A stretch of 64,000 nucleotides of DNA. Source: Pedobacter steynii. GTDB taxonomy: Bacteria; Bacteroidota; Bacteroidia; Sphingobacteriales; Sphingobacteriaceae. The stretch spans positions 372,001-436,000 of the forward strand of contig NZ_FNGY01000004.1 of the NCBI RefSeq assembly GCF_900103665.1, read 5' to 3'. A program made the position numbers and the translations under genes. Below are positions 43,745-53,501 of the stretch, in pieces. The notes under the pieces are model-generated. The model was given only the letters and a program-made list of their open reading frames with translations, made no database searches and had not been told where the DNA came from. Positions within the stretch are counted from its first letter, which is position 1. Every line of letters starts with the position of its first letter.

Positions 43745-46190
43745 ATGTTGCTATTTCTACGTTATTCTATGTTTGCTGCCTCTGCCGGGGACTGCCCAAA
43801 CCAACCTGCGAAATAGTCTCTCTGAGCTCAGGACTTTGTTGGCCAAACAAAAGGATGCAGAAAATATAGCCCGCTACCAGATCAAACTGAGCAGATTTTA
43901 CCTTTACAATAAGCAGGACACCAAACAAAACCTGGACAGCGCCTATTTTTTTGCAATCGCTGCAACAGAGGCGGGTAAATCTGCTCCTGCGGTCAATAAG
44001 GACAGCAGAATTACACTAGCAGATGTATTAGTCAGAAAAGGTCTCACTAAATCCGCTATAGCCCTTAGCTCAGGCATGGACGAGTTGACAAAATCCAGAA
44101 TGCTCATCAATGCTGGCAGCTATTTTTTGTATAAAATGGCAGAATATAAGCGCGATCTCGACACGGCGTTTAATTTTCTCCTGCAGGCAAAAAATATAGC
44201 CAGATCAAAGCATGTGCTTCCGCTGATGCATGAGGCCGAGCTTTACCTCTGTGATCTCTATGCGGAAGACGGTCAGCATCAGAAATCAAATCAGCATTTT
44301 ACCCAGCTGCTAAAAGACTGTGAATCCAGTGGAGATCTGGAGTCTGCTGCAGCTACTGCTTCCAGAATCGGAGATCACCTCCCTCCCGGCAGCGAGAAAA
44401 TCAGGTTTTACGAACTTGCGTTGCGGTATTATAAAAAGATTGGTCAGACGGAGCAGGAAATCGGGATGGCCAAAGGAATTGCGGATGTAAACCTAAACCT
44501 GGGAAAGCTGAAACTGGCAGAGCAGCAGCTCCTGGTTGTGTTAAAAAGGTATCAAAAGCTGGGCTATAAAAACCTGCAGTTCACTTACGACCTGCTATCG
44601 GCGATTAATCAATTGAGCGGAAGTCAGAATGCCGCCTTGTCGTACGCCATTTCTGCGATAGAATACATGGAACTTACAGAAAGCGATGCCGCTGCAGGTT
44701 ATTTTTACAACAATTTAGCCCGGATATATGGAGATTTGGGAGATACACAGCAAAGCATCAACTATTTCCGTAAAGCGGTGAACCGGACAGATCCCAGGGC
44801 AAGTGATGCAAAAATAACCGCCGTTAAAAACCTGACCGATCAGCTGATTATCCAGGGGAAAATATCCGAAGTATTCCAGGTACTCGATTCCAATATCCGA
44901 CAGGTCGAAGTCACTGAGCTGGGGAGGACGATCATTGCCGGTATCAAAGGAAAATGTTATGAGGCCTTGAAAAAAAACGCGGTTGCAGAAGCGCATTTCC
45001 TCGACATGATCCGTTGGGAAAAGAAAATCACCGGTCGTCCTTATCACAGTGCGGAAAGCTTTTATATGATCGGTTCGTTTTACATGCACACTAAATCCTT
45101 CGCCAAAGCCAGAACCTATTTTAACAAAATTGCCTTGCTGCCTGCAGGGACCTACCCGCTTTCTAAAATCAAAAATGTATACTTTTTCCTGTACCAGCTG
45201 GATTCTGCCACAAACAGACCTGACTCCGCAATTGTACATTACAAACTTTACAAGCTAATTTCGGACTCCCTGTTACATGCCTCGGCAAACAAGACCATTT
45301 CCGAAATTGCCCTTCGTTACCAGTCTAAACAACAGGAGAAGGACAATCAGTTGCTGCGCAAGGAAAGCGTACTTCAATTGGGTAAACTGCAAAAAGCAGA
45401 TCTGACGAACAGGATCATTTTAGCCGGCGTTGTTGCGCTATTGCTTATTATGGGCCTGATCTATCGCAACTACTACCACCGTAAAAAAGCCAACCAGCAA
45501 CTTATCGCACAACAGCAGATCATCACCAATAAGAACCATTCACTCGAGCTGCTGCTCGCGAGCCAGGAAAAACTCCTGAACGAAAAGGAATGGCTCATTA
45601 AGGAAATTCATCACCGGATCAAGAACAACCTCCAGGTGGTTGCCAGTTTATTAAATTCGCAGCTGAATTACCTGGACAATGAAGAAGCCAGGCTTGCCAT
45701 TAAGGACAGTCAGAATCGGATTCAGTCTATTTCCCTGATCCATCAGAAGCTTTTTCAGTCTGAAGACCTGAATATCGTGGATATCCAGGCCTATATACAC
45801 GACCTGATGAAGTTTCTCTGCGATACTTTTCATGTTGGTCAAAGGATCAATTTTATCATTGACATTCCAAAAATATCTTTTGACATTGCGCAGGCTATCC
45901 CTCTCGGACTGATCATTAATGAGGCCATTACCAATATCATTAAATATGCATTTCCAGATAACGGTCCCGGAGAAACCAGTATCAGTCTGATTAAAGGCCA
46001 AAATGAAAAATACGTTTTTCGCATCAAAGACAACGGAACAGGTCTTCCGAAGGACCTCGATCAAGGCAAGACGATGGGAATGACACTGATCAGGGGACTT
46101 GCAGCGCAACTTGGCGGAACGGCAGAGATCGTGTCGGATAATGGACTATTGATCCGCATCGAGTTTGAGCTGACCGCCACGGAAAGATAG
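43728..46190 (+). CDS. TPR-containing HisKA_2 sensor histidine kinase
   Basis: 820 aa. A signal peptide (residues 1-24) is followed by tetratricopeptide-like helical repeats through about residue 530 in the periplasm. One transmembrane helix (about 565-585; IILAGVVALLLIMGLIY), a coiled coil and a kinase core come next. The phosphoacceptor block is EIHHRIKNNLQVVASLLNSQ (His628), typical of HisKA_2, and the ATPase domain has the N-box INEAITNIIKYAF and G-box DNGTGLP. It overlaps its response regulator. The TPR domain probably senses a protein or envelope signal; ligand unknown. Confidence 0.93.
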   Translation: MNLLIRCCYFYVILCLLPLPGTAQTNLRNSLSELRTLLAKQKDAENIARYQIKLSRFYLYNKQDTKQNLDSAYFFAIAATEAGKSAPAVNKDSRITLADVLVRKGLTKSAIALSSGMDELTKSRMLINAGSYFLYKMAEYKRDLDTAFNFLLQAKNIARSKHVLPLMHEAELYLCDLYAEDGQHQKSNQHFTQLLKDCESSGDLESAAATASRIGDHLPPGSEKIRFYELALRYYKKIGQTEQEIGMAKGIADVNLNLGKLKLAEQQLLVVLKRYQKLGYKNLQFTYDLLSAINQLSGSQNAALSYAISAIEYMELTESDAAAGYFYNNLARIYGDLGDTQQSINYFRKAVNRTDPRASDAKITAVKNLTDQLIIQGKISEVFQVLDSNIRQVEVTELGRTIIAGIKGKCYEALKKNAVAEAHFLDMIRWEKKITGRPYHSAESFYMIGSFYMHTKSFAKARTYFNKIALLPAGTYPLSKIKNVYFFLYQLDSATNRPDSAIVHYKLYKLISDSLLHASANKTISEIALRYQSKQQEKDNQLLRKESVLQLGKLQKADLTNRIILAGVVALLLIMGLIYRNYYHRKKANQQLIAQQQIITNKNHSLELLLASQEKLLNEKEWLIKEIHHRIKNNLQVVASLLNSQLNYLDNEEARLAIKDSQNRIQSISLIHQKLFQSEDLNIVDIQAYIHDLMKFLCDTFHVGQRINFIIDIPKISFDIAQAIPLGLIINEAITNIIKYAFPDNGPGETSISLIKGQNEKYVFRIKDNGTGLPKDLDQGKTMGMTLIRGLAAQLGGTAEIVSDNGLLIRIEFELTATER

Positions 46191-46346
46191 TTTTTACCTT
46201 TTTAAAGTAGCTTTTTATCGATGTCTTTTAATCAAATCGAAATCTCTTCGTTCCACACGTTCTGACAGTAATATTTTTTTTCATCAATTATCAGAAGCGC
46301 AATAAAAGTACCTAAAATATAAAATTGATCTTTTTATATTTAACCG

Positions 46347-47189
46347 ATGAAAAGAATGCTGACTACTATATTTCTATTTTTGATGATTTCCAGTGCCCAT
46401 GCGCAGCCTTTCGACCTAAAATCGGTAGGCGAAGCCAAAACATTCCGGCTCCGGGTTTATTTCGGAACACAAGGCAAAGGTGCTTTTGTACAATACCAGG
46501 GTCAGAAAGGGATCATTCCTTTACAGGTAAAAAGCCGGACTGTGGACAGTACAGAACGGAAAAGTGGTCAGCCTGATTTTACGACCTACGTGTGGAATGA
46601 AGTGATCAATGGAAAGGTAACAGGGAGCTATGGACTGACGCTGGGCTTAAGAGAAATCCTGGACATCTGGTATTTGAGAAAAAAAGATGGCAAGCGCTTT
46701 TCATTGGAATCTACAGATCAAAAGTCAGACAGTTATGATGGTGAGGATCAGTATCTTTTGCATGGCGCATTACTGGCCTTCAATCATACCAAACATGACC
46801 GGTTCCACATTGAATATCCAGATGGGACGAAAAAAGCAATGCAATTGCCTGACTTTGATCAGCCGAATCATGCCAGGCAGAGCATCATTGCTGATTACAA
46901 TTTTGACGGCTATGATGACGTTGCCTTTTCCATACCCGATGCCGGGATGGGCGTATACCGGATATTCAGCATCTGGCTCTACCAGCCAAAATCGGGGCGA
47001 TTTGAAAAATTACCCGATCCGGATTACTCCAGGTCTAATTGTTCCGAGCTTTGTGATGTCAGGATCGACAGCAAAAAGAAGCTGCTTTTTACGTCTTGTC
47101 GCGGAGGAGCGAGCTGGTGGCAGGATGTCTATCGCTTTAGCAGCCCAAACAAACTGGTATGGGTAAAATCCAGCAAAGCAAACCATTAA
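46347..47189 (+). CDS. Secreted protein with FG-GAP-like Ca-binding motif (XAC2610-like)
   Basis: 280 aa with a signal peptide (residues 1-19, ending AHAQ). A beta-rich body contains ADYNFDGYDDVAF, a calcium-binding DxNxDGxxD motif as in XAC2610-type and FG-GAP repeats, followed by SRSNCSELCDVRIDSKKKLLFTSCRGGASWW. The three or four cysteines may form disulfides. Function unknown. It is convergent with the next gene, overlapping by 4 bases. Confidence 0.7.
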   Translation: MKRMLTTIFLFLMISSAHAQPFDLKSVGEAKTFRLRVYFGTQGKGAFVQYQGQKGIIPLQVKSRTVDSTERKSGQPDFTTYVWNEVINGKVTGSYGLTLGLREILDIWYLRKKDGKRFSLESTDQKSDSYDGEDQYLLHGALLAFNHTKHDRFHIEYPDGTKKAMQLPDFDQPNHARQSIIADYNFDGYDDVAFSIPDAGMGVYRIFSIWLYQPKSGRFEKLPDPDYSRSNCSELCDVRIDSKKKLLFTSCRGGASWWQDVYRFSSPNKLVWVKSSKANH

Positions 47190-47863
47190 GCTCCGCTGGC
47201 CAGACTGATAATTTCGTTGATTTGTTTCAACTCTTCCTCACTATGTTCCTGATTCCTTTCTGAATGATTGCGACTGGTGGTCAGACCAATGTGTTCCTTA
47301 TGCATTAATCTATTTTTGTGGCTCTCCCCGAAAATCAAATGCCTGGTCAGAAATTTGGTGATTTGCCCCAGATGGGGATCATTTAAGTCCAGCGCTGTTT
47401 GCTGCAGTGCCTCCGAAATCTTACTTTCAATTTCCGCTCTTTCAGATTCATTGCCAATTACCAGGGGAAGCAACAATAAAAACAGCGGAGACAGCTCGGC
47501 TTTGTCATTTGAGATGATTTCTTTTAGCTCCGTCCAGCTCAATAAAGACAGATGAAAATGTCCTCCGGTATTCCCTAAATAGATGTCATTAAAAAAATAG
47601 ACCGTATTATAGGAATGAAATTCTGCAAAAAGAGTCACCTTATCATTTACTTCATGAACATAGGTATACCCGTTCCATGGATCCAGCTCTCTTTCATTTT
47701 CATCTGTTTGACCTGATAGTTCTTCAAGCCAGCCCTTTGCAGGCATTTCAAATTGCTCCATCATATAATCAGAAAGCATCATTTCCTTTTCATCATCTGC
47801 AGCGAAGGGAAACTGACTGAGCAGGTATATACAGAAATCCGGGTTTGATAAGTTTAGTTTCAT
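47186..47863 (-). CDS. Hypothetical acidic cytoplasmic protein
   Basis: 225 aa from the ATG at 47863; another in-frame ATG at 47893 would add ten residues. No signal peptide or membrane helix. It is acidic and Leu-rich, with a mixed alpha/beta centre (YTYVHEVNDKVTLFAEFHSYNTVYFFNDIYLGNTGGHFHLSLLSW) and a helical Glu-rich tail. It has the general look of SUKH/Imm-type single-domain proteins, but I cannot place it and no toxin gene is next to it. It is transcribed in the same direction as the susD gene upstream (34-base gap) and could be the last gene of that operon. Confidence 0.65.
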   Translation of the reverse strand: MKLNLSNPDFCIYLLSQFPFAADDEKEMMLSDYMMEQFEMPAKGWLEELSGQTDENERELDPWNGYTYVHEVNDKVTLFAEFHSYNTVYFFNDIYLGNTGGHFHLSLLSWTELKEIISNDKAELSPLFLLLLPLVIGNESERAEIESKISEALQQTALDLNDPHLGQITKFLTRHLIFGESHKNRLMHKEHIGLTTSRNHSERNQEHSEEELKQINEIISLASGA

Positions 47864-47927
47864 TTGTAAATCAGAATAAAAATTATACCACATATTTGTG
47901 ATATAATTTTTATTTGAAGAAAAAGTA

Positions 47928-49331
47928 CTAATTTTTATCCCACCATACCCTATCCATTAATTTTGCGTTCTGTTGAGGCTGTGGATTAGAAATGATTTCT
48001 GTGTTTGGATACAATACCCTTCGGGGAATTTCAGAGAGGGCATTTTTAACTTTTGTTAATGCCGGAAATCCGGTCCGGCGCCAGTCCGTGTAATTCTCTG
48101 CATTCAGGAAGTTAGCGATTGATTTTTCCTCTATAATCAGCTTTAATGCATTTGCTGAGGTTAAGCTTCCACGGCTGCTCAAATAAGCATTGGCATCAGT
48201 AGTACTTACACCTACTTTTACCATATGGGCGTTTACAGCCTCCGTATATATCGGTTGTGCCGCTGCTGCACCGGATATGAGGAATGTGGCCTCTGCTTTT
48301 AAAAACAGTGCTTCCGTATAGTTTAGCAGGTAATTAAATGCACTTGGAGCAGCATAGAAAGCTGCGGGAATCGAATAGGATTCCAGACTTCCAATTTCAT
48401 CCAAACCAGCTTCCCTCCCGGTGTAAAGCCCGGTTTCCTTTGCCGGTGCCACCATTTTAGCTAACCTCGGATCGTTTCTTGTTTTAAACCCATCTACGAA
48501 GGTGTTGGCAAGCACTAAAGTACTTGCAGGGAGAAAGTTTTGCTGCCATGGATTTTCTGTGCCCGGCGTACCCACAAAAACCATTTTCAGATCATCATCA
48601 TTTCCCGTCATCCCGTTGTTTAATGCAGTGATTGCCAGCTGAGCCTGTGTTGTGGCGTTATAACCCGGAGCTTTCGTCAGGTGCATCAGGTAACGGGCCT
48701 TTAAAGTATAAGCCAGCTTTGTCCATTTGTCCATATCACCATTGTAAAAATAGTCGTCGCTCGCTGGTTTCAGGCCGGCCTTCTTTGCGATGTCTGCGAT
48801 TCCATCGGCTAACAAGGCGTCGATTTGTTTGTACACAGATTCCTGACTATCATATACCGGTGTCAGATTTCCTTTACCGCCAAAAGCTGCTGAGTAAGGG
48901 ATATCTCCCCATGCATCAGTCGCTGTTCCTAAACAATAAGCCGTTAAAATTTTGGCAATCCCTGAATAATTAGCGTTGCCATTTTCAGCAGCTTTACCCT
49001 TGAGTATGGAAAGGTTATTCAGCGTTCTTACATACATGTTGTTCCAATCGCCATCCATATCCTGGTTGTACATTAAATAAGTGCCGAAATTTGGGGCCAC
49101 CTGATTCAAGGCAATCACCTGTAGGTATTGCTGCAAAACGATGCTTAAATTTCCATCACCGGCAGCATTTATATTTTGGGAGATCAGCATTTCAATCGGT
49201 GCCAGCATCAACGGTTCACTCACATTGATCGGCCTGTTGGGATCATTATTTACATCAATATATTTTTTACATCCTGAACTCATCATCAGACTGATGACCG
49301 TTAAAACCAGGTATATCTTTTTCATCTTCAT
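47928..49331 (-). CDS. SusD-like lipoprotein (SusD/RagB superfamily, second pair)
   Basis: 467 aa with a lipobox at SSGCKKY (Cys21). Conserved features include VNNDPNRPINVSEPLMLAPIEMLIS near the N-terminus, SGIAKILTAYCLGTATDAWGDIPYSAAF, LNYTEALFLKAEATFL and the late NAENYTDWRRTGFP. This is the SusD-like_2 pattern, common in pairs not devoted to plant polysaccharides (peptides and other polymers). It follows its SusC by 11 bases; no glycosidase is near, so the cargo is open. Confidence 0.94.
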   Translation of the reverse strand: MKMKKIYLVLTVISLMMSSGCKKYIDVNNDPNRPINVSEPLMLAPIEMLISQNINAAGDGNLSIVLQQYLQVIALNQVAPNFGTYLMYNQDMDGDWNNMYVRTLNNLSILKGKAAENGNANYSGIAKILTAYCLGTATDAWGDIPYSAAFGGKGNLTPVYDSQESVYKQIDALLADGIADIAKKAGLKPASDDYFYNGDMDKWTKLAYTLKARYLMHLTKAPGYNATTQAQLAITALNNGMTGNDDDLKMVFVGTPGTENPWQQNFLPASTLVLANTFVDGFKTRNDPRLAKMVAPAKETGLYTGREAGLDEIGSLESYSIPAAFYAAPSAFNYLLNYTEALFLKAEATFLISGAAAAQPIYTEAVNAHMVKVGVSTTDANAYLSSRGSLTSANALKLIIEEKSIANFLNAENYTDWRRTGFPALTKVKNALSEIPRRVLYPNTEIISNPQPQQNAKLMDRVWWDKN

Positions 49332-49342
49332 CGTATTATAAT

Positions 49343-52300
49343 TTACAAGGTTAACTTTAAACTGAAATCAAAGGACCGCGAAGTTGGCGTAGAGAAAGAG
49401 TATATCCCCTGCGATCCGTTGGAGGAACCAAATGAACTTACTTCAGGATCACCACCGGTAAAATGTGGTGCATAGATCCATAGGTTGCGGCCGGTAATGT
49501 TAAAAGACATGGCCTTGAACGGACTTTTGGCAATCCATGAAGGTTTAACCGTATAACCGAGACTTACATTTCTTAATTTGACGTAAGTACCATCCTGAAT
49601 TACAGACTCCAGAATGCCGTTAATGCGCTGGTAATAGCTCTGTCCGTTTACTTCCACCTGATTCGGATTTCCGGTATTGATATTGATACCATCGACTACC
49701 CTTGGACCACGGTTTTCGGTCACCTTAGGTGTACCATAGAAGTAACCGTAACCATCCACATTATTCTGGATGTCTCCACCCTTTTTCATGTCAAAAGAGA
49801 AGCTGAGGCCAAATTGTTTATAGCGGAAATTGTTCACGATCCCTCCCATCCAATCGGGATTGATGTCGCCTATAATTCCTTGTCGCTCTGCTACTACTGG
49901 TAATCCGCTATCGTCGATAAGCAGTTTTCCTTCTGCATTCCGGTCATACCTCGTTCCATAAATTACCCCGTATGGCTGGTTTAATATAATATTGGTAAAG
50001 CCATTCCCGATTTGCTTTACATCTCCATAGATGGCCAGCACTTTGTTGCGAATCCGGCTATAGTTCAGGGTAAAGTCCCAGCTAAAGTCTTCTGTTTTTA
50101 CCGGTCTGACATTTAACAAGACTTCTATGCCGCGGTTGCGCATTTCAGCAGAGTTGACACTGGTGGAATTATAGCCTGTTGAAGGGGCAATCGCTACATT
50201 TGGAATGATGCCATCCACTGTTTTCTTATTAAAATAAGTGACTTCCAGGCTGATCCTGTTCCGGAAAAAACCAGTTTCTAAACCCAATTCAATTTCGTTG
50301 ATCCGCTCATTCTTTAAATTAGGGTCATTTAATACCCCACCGATTAAAAACCCGGACTGTCCGTTATAAGGAAAAGCGATGTTCCTGACCGTCTGGCTCT
50401 CATAAGGAGTCAGTAAACTGTAGGCGCCTATACTCGCATTTCCAACCGTACTGTAAGAAAGTCTCAGCTTACCGAAGTTCATCACCTCCGACAATCCCTG
50501 AGAGAAGAAATTCGAGAAGATGAAGCTCGTTGCGGCAGAGCCATAAGGATAGAAATTACTCTGTTTGGCCAGCACGGAATTCCCATCATATCTTCCTGTT
50601 AGGGACAACACTAAAAACTTTTTATAATCTACATTGGCCTGGGCATAAAAACCAATCTTTCTGCTGGTATAATTGTCCTCTTTATAAGTGACGTTAGAGG
50701 CTGCACTCATGTTGTCAAGGCCTGGAACCGTAATTCCTAAACCATTCGCATAGATATTTTGTGTATAGGTAGAGATGATGTTATTTCCAAGCAGGACGTC
50801 CATGGTAAAGTCTCCGAACGTTTTATTGGCATTAACCATCAGGTCGTTATTGTACTGTCTGAAGTTAACATTATTGTCTACCAGGCGACCGTTAGGGTTT
50901 GAAACCGACAGCCTCGATTCCTTGTATTTATCCTGTTCCACATAGACATCTGCGCCAAAGCGCTCCGTGATCGTTAACCACTCTAATGGTTTGTAATCAG
51001 CCGTAAAAGTTGGAATAAATCTGTTCACCACCGATTTGTTCTTGATGTTGTCCGTGACCCAATACGGGTTGTTACGGGAAAAACGAAACAGGCGCGGGGT
51101 CCCGTCTTCATTTAGTGAAGGCTGTAAATCATAAGATACCGGTGCAGAAAATATCGTCCAAACGGGACTTTCCAAAGCATAACCTTCCGGCAGGCGGTCG
51201 TTTTTAGTATTGGCATAGTTCAATGAAAAAGTCATATTCAGGTCCTTGATCACCTGCATGTTGTACTTTGCAAAGAGTGTATTCCTGTTGAATGAGGTTG
51301 ACCGGACCGTTCCTTCCTGTTTCAGGTTGGAGTAAGAAACGAAGTAGGAAGCAATGTTGCTCCCTCCATCCACACTCATGGTATTGCTATAGGTTTTTCC
51401 TGTTTTAAAGAACAGGTCCGATTGATTATAGACCTTTGCTGCCTGTCCGTTAATCTTTAAGGTATCCATCAAGGCTCCCCAGGAGGTACTCGTTTTTTGT
51501 GTTACCCCATCAAAATATTTCCCGTTTGTTCCCAAAGAGTATTTGTTCTGCAGTTCGGGAAGCAAGGGGTTCTCAAATGAAAAACCAGAGCTGATGTTCA
51601 GCGTTGGCTTTTTGTTTTTCTGTCCGGCTTTGGTGGTGATAATGATCACTCCTTTTGCACCATCCGACCCATATAAAGCTGTGGCTGCGCCACCTTTCAG
51701 CACGTTAATGTTGTCAATGATATTAGGATCAAGATCTGCGATCCTGTTTGTTCCCGGCCCTGAATTTAGGTTTCCTCTTTCGCTATTGTCTACCGGAATC
51801 CCGTCAATGATCATTAAAGCTTCGTTGTTCCCATAAAATGAGTTTGCACCCCTCACCACAATTCGTGATGAACTTCCCGGGGTACCGGAAGAACTTGTGA
51901 TCTGCACACCGGAAACCTTTCCCGCGATTGCATTCACCAGGTTGGGTTCTTTAGCCTGTGTCAGCTGATCGCCTTTCACTTCCTGCGAGCTGTACGTCAG
52001 GATTCTCTTTTCCCTTTTGATCCCCAGTGCCGTGACTACCACCTCATTCAAATCCTGCATGTCGTTTTTAAGCACCACAGTGAAATTTGGCTGATTGTTA
52101 AATACCACTTCTTTGGTCAGATAGCCGATACCGGATACCACAAGCGTGGCCGGAACGGCATGTTGAAGACTGAAATTACCGGTTGCATCTGTTGCTGTTC
52201 CAATGGAAGTGCCTTTTACTTTTATCGAGATACCTGGTATCCCTTCCCCGGTATCAGCAGATACTTTCCCCCTGATCACGTTGGTTTGTGCCTTTGCGAG

Positions 52301-52348
52301 GTTGATTGCGAAGGCGCAAATAAGTAACATAATTAATTTAATTTTCAT
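49343..52348 (-). CDS. SusC/RagA-family TonB-dependent transporter (second pair)
   Basis: 1001 aa. A signal peptide to about residue 21 is followed by a carboxypeptidase-regulatory-like domain (24-105), then the plug domain (VVTALGIKREKR, MIIDGIPVDNSERG, LKGGAATALYGSDGAKGVIIITTK) and a full beta-barrel ending DFSLKLTL. The ALGIKREKR style is shared with RagA-type transporters. Upstream, just before the start codon, lies a perfect 24-base palindrome. No STN domain, so no FecR partner is predicted. Confidence 0.96.
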   Translation of the reverse strand: MKIKLIMLLICAFAINLAKAQTNVIRGKVSADTGEGIPGISIKVKGTSIGTATDATGNFSLQHAVPATLVVSGIGYLTKEVVFNNQPNFTVVLKNDMQDLNEVVVTALGIKREKRILTYSSQEVKGDQLTQAKEPNLVNAIAGKVSGVQITSSSGTPGSSSRIVVRGANSFYGNNEALMIIDGIPVDNSERGNLNSGPGTNRIADLDPNIIDNINVLKGGAATALYGSDGAKGVIIITTKAGQKNKKPTLNISSGFSFENPLLPELQNKYSLGTNGKYFDGVTQKTSTSWGALMDTLKINGQAAKVYNQSDLFFKTGKTYSNTMSVDGGSNIASYFVSYSNLKQEGTVRSTSFNRNTLFAKYNMQVIKDLNMTFSLNYANTKNDRLPEGYALESPVWTIFSAPVSYDLQPSLNEDGTPRLFRFSRNNPYWVTDNIKNKSVVNRFIPTFTADYKPLEWLTITERFGADVYVEQDKYKESRLSVSNPNGRLVDNNVNFRQYNNDLMVNANKTFGDFTMDVLLGNNIISTYTQNIYANGLGITVPGLDNMSAASNVTYKEDNYTSRKIGFYAQANVDYKKFLVLSLTGRYDGNSVLAKQSNFYPYGSAATSFIFSNFFSQGLSEVMNFGKLRLSYSTVGNASIGAYSLLTPYESQTVRNIAFPYNGQSGFLIGGVLNDPNLKNERINEIELGLETGFFRNRISLEVTYFNKKTVDGIIPNVAIAPSTGYNSTSVNSAEMRNRGIEVLLNVRPVKTEDFSWDFTLNYSRIRNKVLAIYGDVKQIGNGFTNIILNQPYGVIYGTRYDRNAEGKLLIDDSGLPVVAERQGIIGDINPDWMGGIVNNFRYKQFGLSFSFDMKKGGDIQNNVDGYGYFYGTPKVTENRGPRVVDGININTGNPNQVEVNGQSYYQRINGILESVIQDGTYVKLRNVSLGYTVKPSWIAKSPFKAMSFNITGRNLWIYAPHFTGGDPEVSSFGSSNGSQGIYSFSTPTSRSFDFSLKLTL

Positions 52349-52358
52349 CCCTGTTAGT

Positions 52359-52382
52359 TTTTGGTTTAGTACTAAACCAAAA
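52359..52382. promoter_or_regulatory. Perfect 24-base palindrome 10 bases before the second susC start codon
   Basis: TTTTGGTTTAGT at 52359-52370 is followed directly by its exact reverse complement. It is either an operator with dyad symmetry or an RNA hairpin sitting over the translation start region of the leftward susC. Confidence 0.6.
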
Positions 52383-52461
52383 CTAGAGGCAAAAACGCAG
52401 ATATAGGATTAGCATATTGTCCGATATTCCCAGAATATTAACTTTTTCGTTACACACAAAA

Positions 52462-52493
52462 AGGGCCTGGCTATAATGCATAAGACAGGCCCT
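52462..52493 (-). terminator. Intrinsic terminator of the protease operon
   Basis: Eight-base perfect arms AGGGCCTG/CAGGCCCT (52462-52469 and 52486-52493) with a 16-base loop, followed leftward by a T run. It ends the leftward operon whose last gene stops at 52521. Confidence 0.75.
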
Positions 52494-52520
52494 GAATAAA
52501 TGAATTTAATTAAAGGTGAT

Positions 52521-53501
52521 TTATTCTTTTGGCTTTGGCACTAACGCCTCGACTATAGCCTTTAGCAATGCAGTTGCAGACTCAGCAGTTGAATCAACAA
52601 AAGCCGTGCGCTGTTCCGCTTTGATCTTAAAGGGATTGGTTTCAGTTACCACAACATCAACCTCATATAGTCCGAAGCTTTTCACATTGGCAAGCGGAAC
52701 CTTAACTCCGTAAGATGAGGTAATGCTACTTTCAGCGGAATGAGCAGAAGTCTTCTTTGTTAAGAGGTTATCTGATTGGGTCACTTTAGATACCGTGTCA
52801 CTCTTGGCCCCAATCGTTTCAAAAATGGACTTTGGCGGGAAAGGAATCCAGCCAGAGAAGATGTCCTGTTCAAACTTAGTCGCACCATTAACCTGCACCA
52901 TAGGAATTGTCACCAAAACCGATCTCAGTTCGCTTAACTTATATTCACTAGCTGCAATGCTCAGGCTCTTTACCTTGATTTCCACAGTGAGGTCTAAAAA
53001 ATTGTACCCAGGCTTGATTTTCGCAATAGAATAACGGCATAGGAAAGATCCGGTATCTAACTTATACCTAAAGGCAGTTTTGTCTTCCGATAGCTCGGGA
53101 ATTAAGGTAATCTTCGCTGCAATGTCCTGTTTATTACCAGAGGTCAACACCATTCTTTCAATCTGAACGATTGGAGGCGCAACATATCCTGGGTTGGAAT
53201 AGAATCCTTCTGCAGAATTAGATGCTTTATAGGTTCCGGTATATTTGAGTGCTTCATTTTTAATCTTCTCCTGTACCGTCTTAACCCCAAGACCAATCAG
53301 GGCCGGAGCAATTGTACCTACTGCAGCCAGAAGTCCTGGCGACTGCTGCCCTTTTTTCAGGTAAATCTCCTTTTTTGTCAATCGAAGGATTGTTTTTTCC
53401 CCGATAATCTTTATGGATCCTGAGTTGTCATAATTTTTAATCTGTGCACTACTCTCTAAACAAAAGATTGTTGCGAGTGCTATAATGTAAATTGTTTTCA
53501 T
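52521..53501 (-). CDS. Secreted or envelope protein of unknown function in the protease operon
   Basis: 326 aa with a signal peptide (residues 1-19, ending SSAQ). A hydrophobic Gly/Ala segment at about 58-75 (LLAAVGTIAPALIGLGV) could be a second membrane segment. The remainder is beta-rich, with a late helical end. The family is not recognised. It overlaps the protease gene by 4 bases (ATGA-type junction), so the two are coupled. Its role is probably linked to the protease, as substrate, partner or inhibitor. Confidence 0.7.
   Translation of the reverse strand: MKTIYIIALATIFCLESSAQIKNYDNSGSIKIIGEKTILRLTKKEIYLKKGQQSPGLLAAVGTIAPALIGLGVKTVQEKIKNEALKYTGTYKASNSAEGFYSNPGYVAPPIVQIERMVLTSGNKQDIAAKITLIPELSEDKTAFRYKLDTGSFLCRYSIAKIKPGYNFLDLTVEIKVKSLSIAASEYKLSELRSVLVTIPMVQVNGATKFEQDIFSGWIPFPPKSIFETIGAKSDTVSKVTQSDNLLTKKTSAHSAESSITSSYGVKVPLANVKSFGLYEVDVVVTETNPFKIKAEQRTAFVDSTAESATALLKAIVEALVPKPKE

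Noticed and set aside
44715..45239. 174-codon leftward open frame
   Set aside because: It is antisense to the TPR part of the histidine kinase and has no family features.
47186..47863. Immunity-protein identity for the acidic hypothetical gene
   Set aside because: The general look fits, but I see no specific motif and no adjacent toxin or polymorphic-toxin gene.
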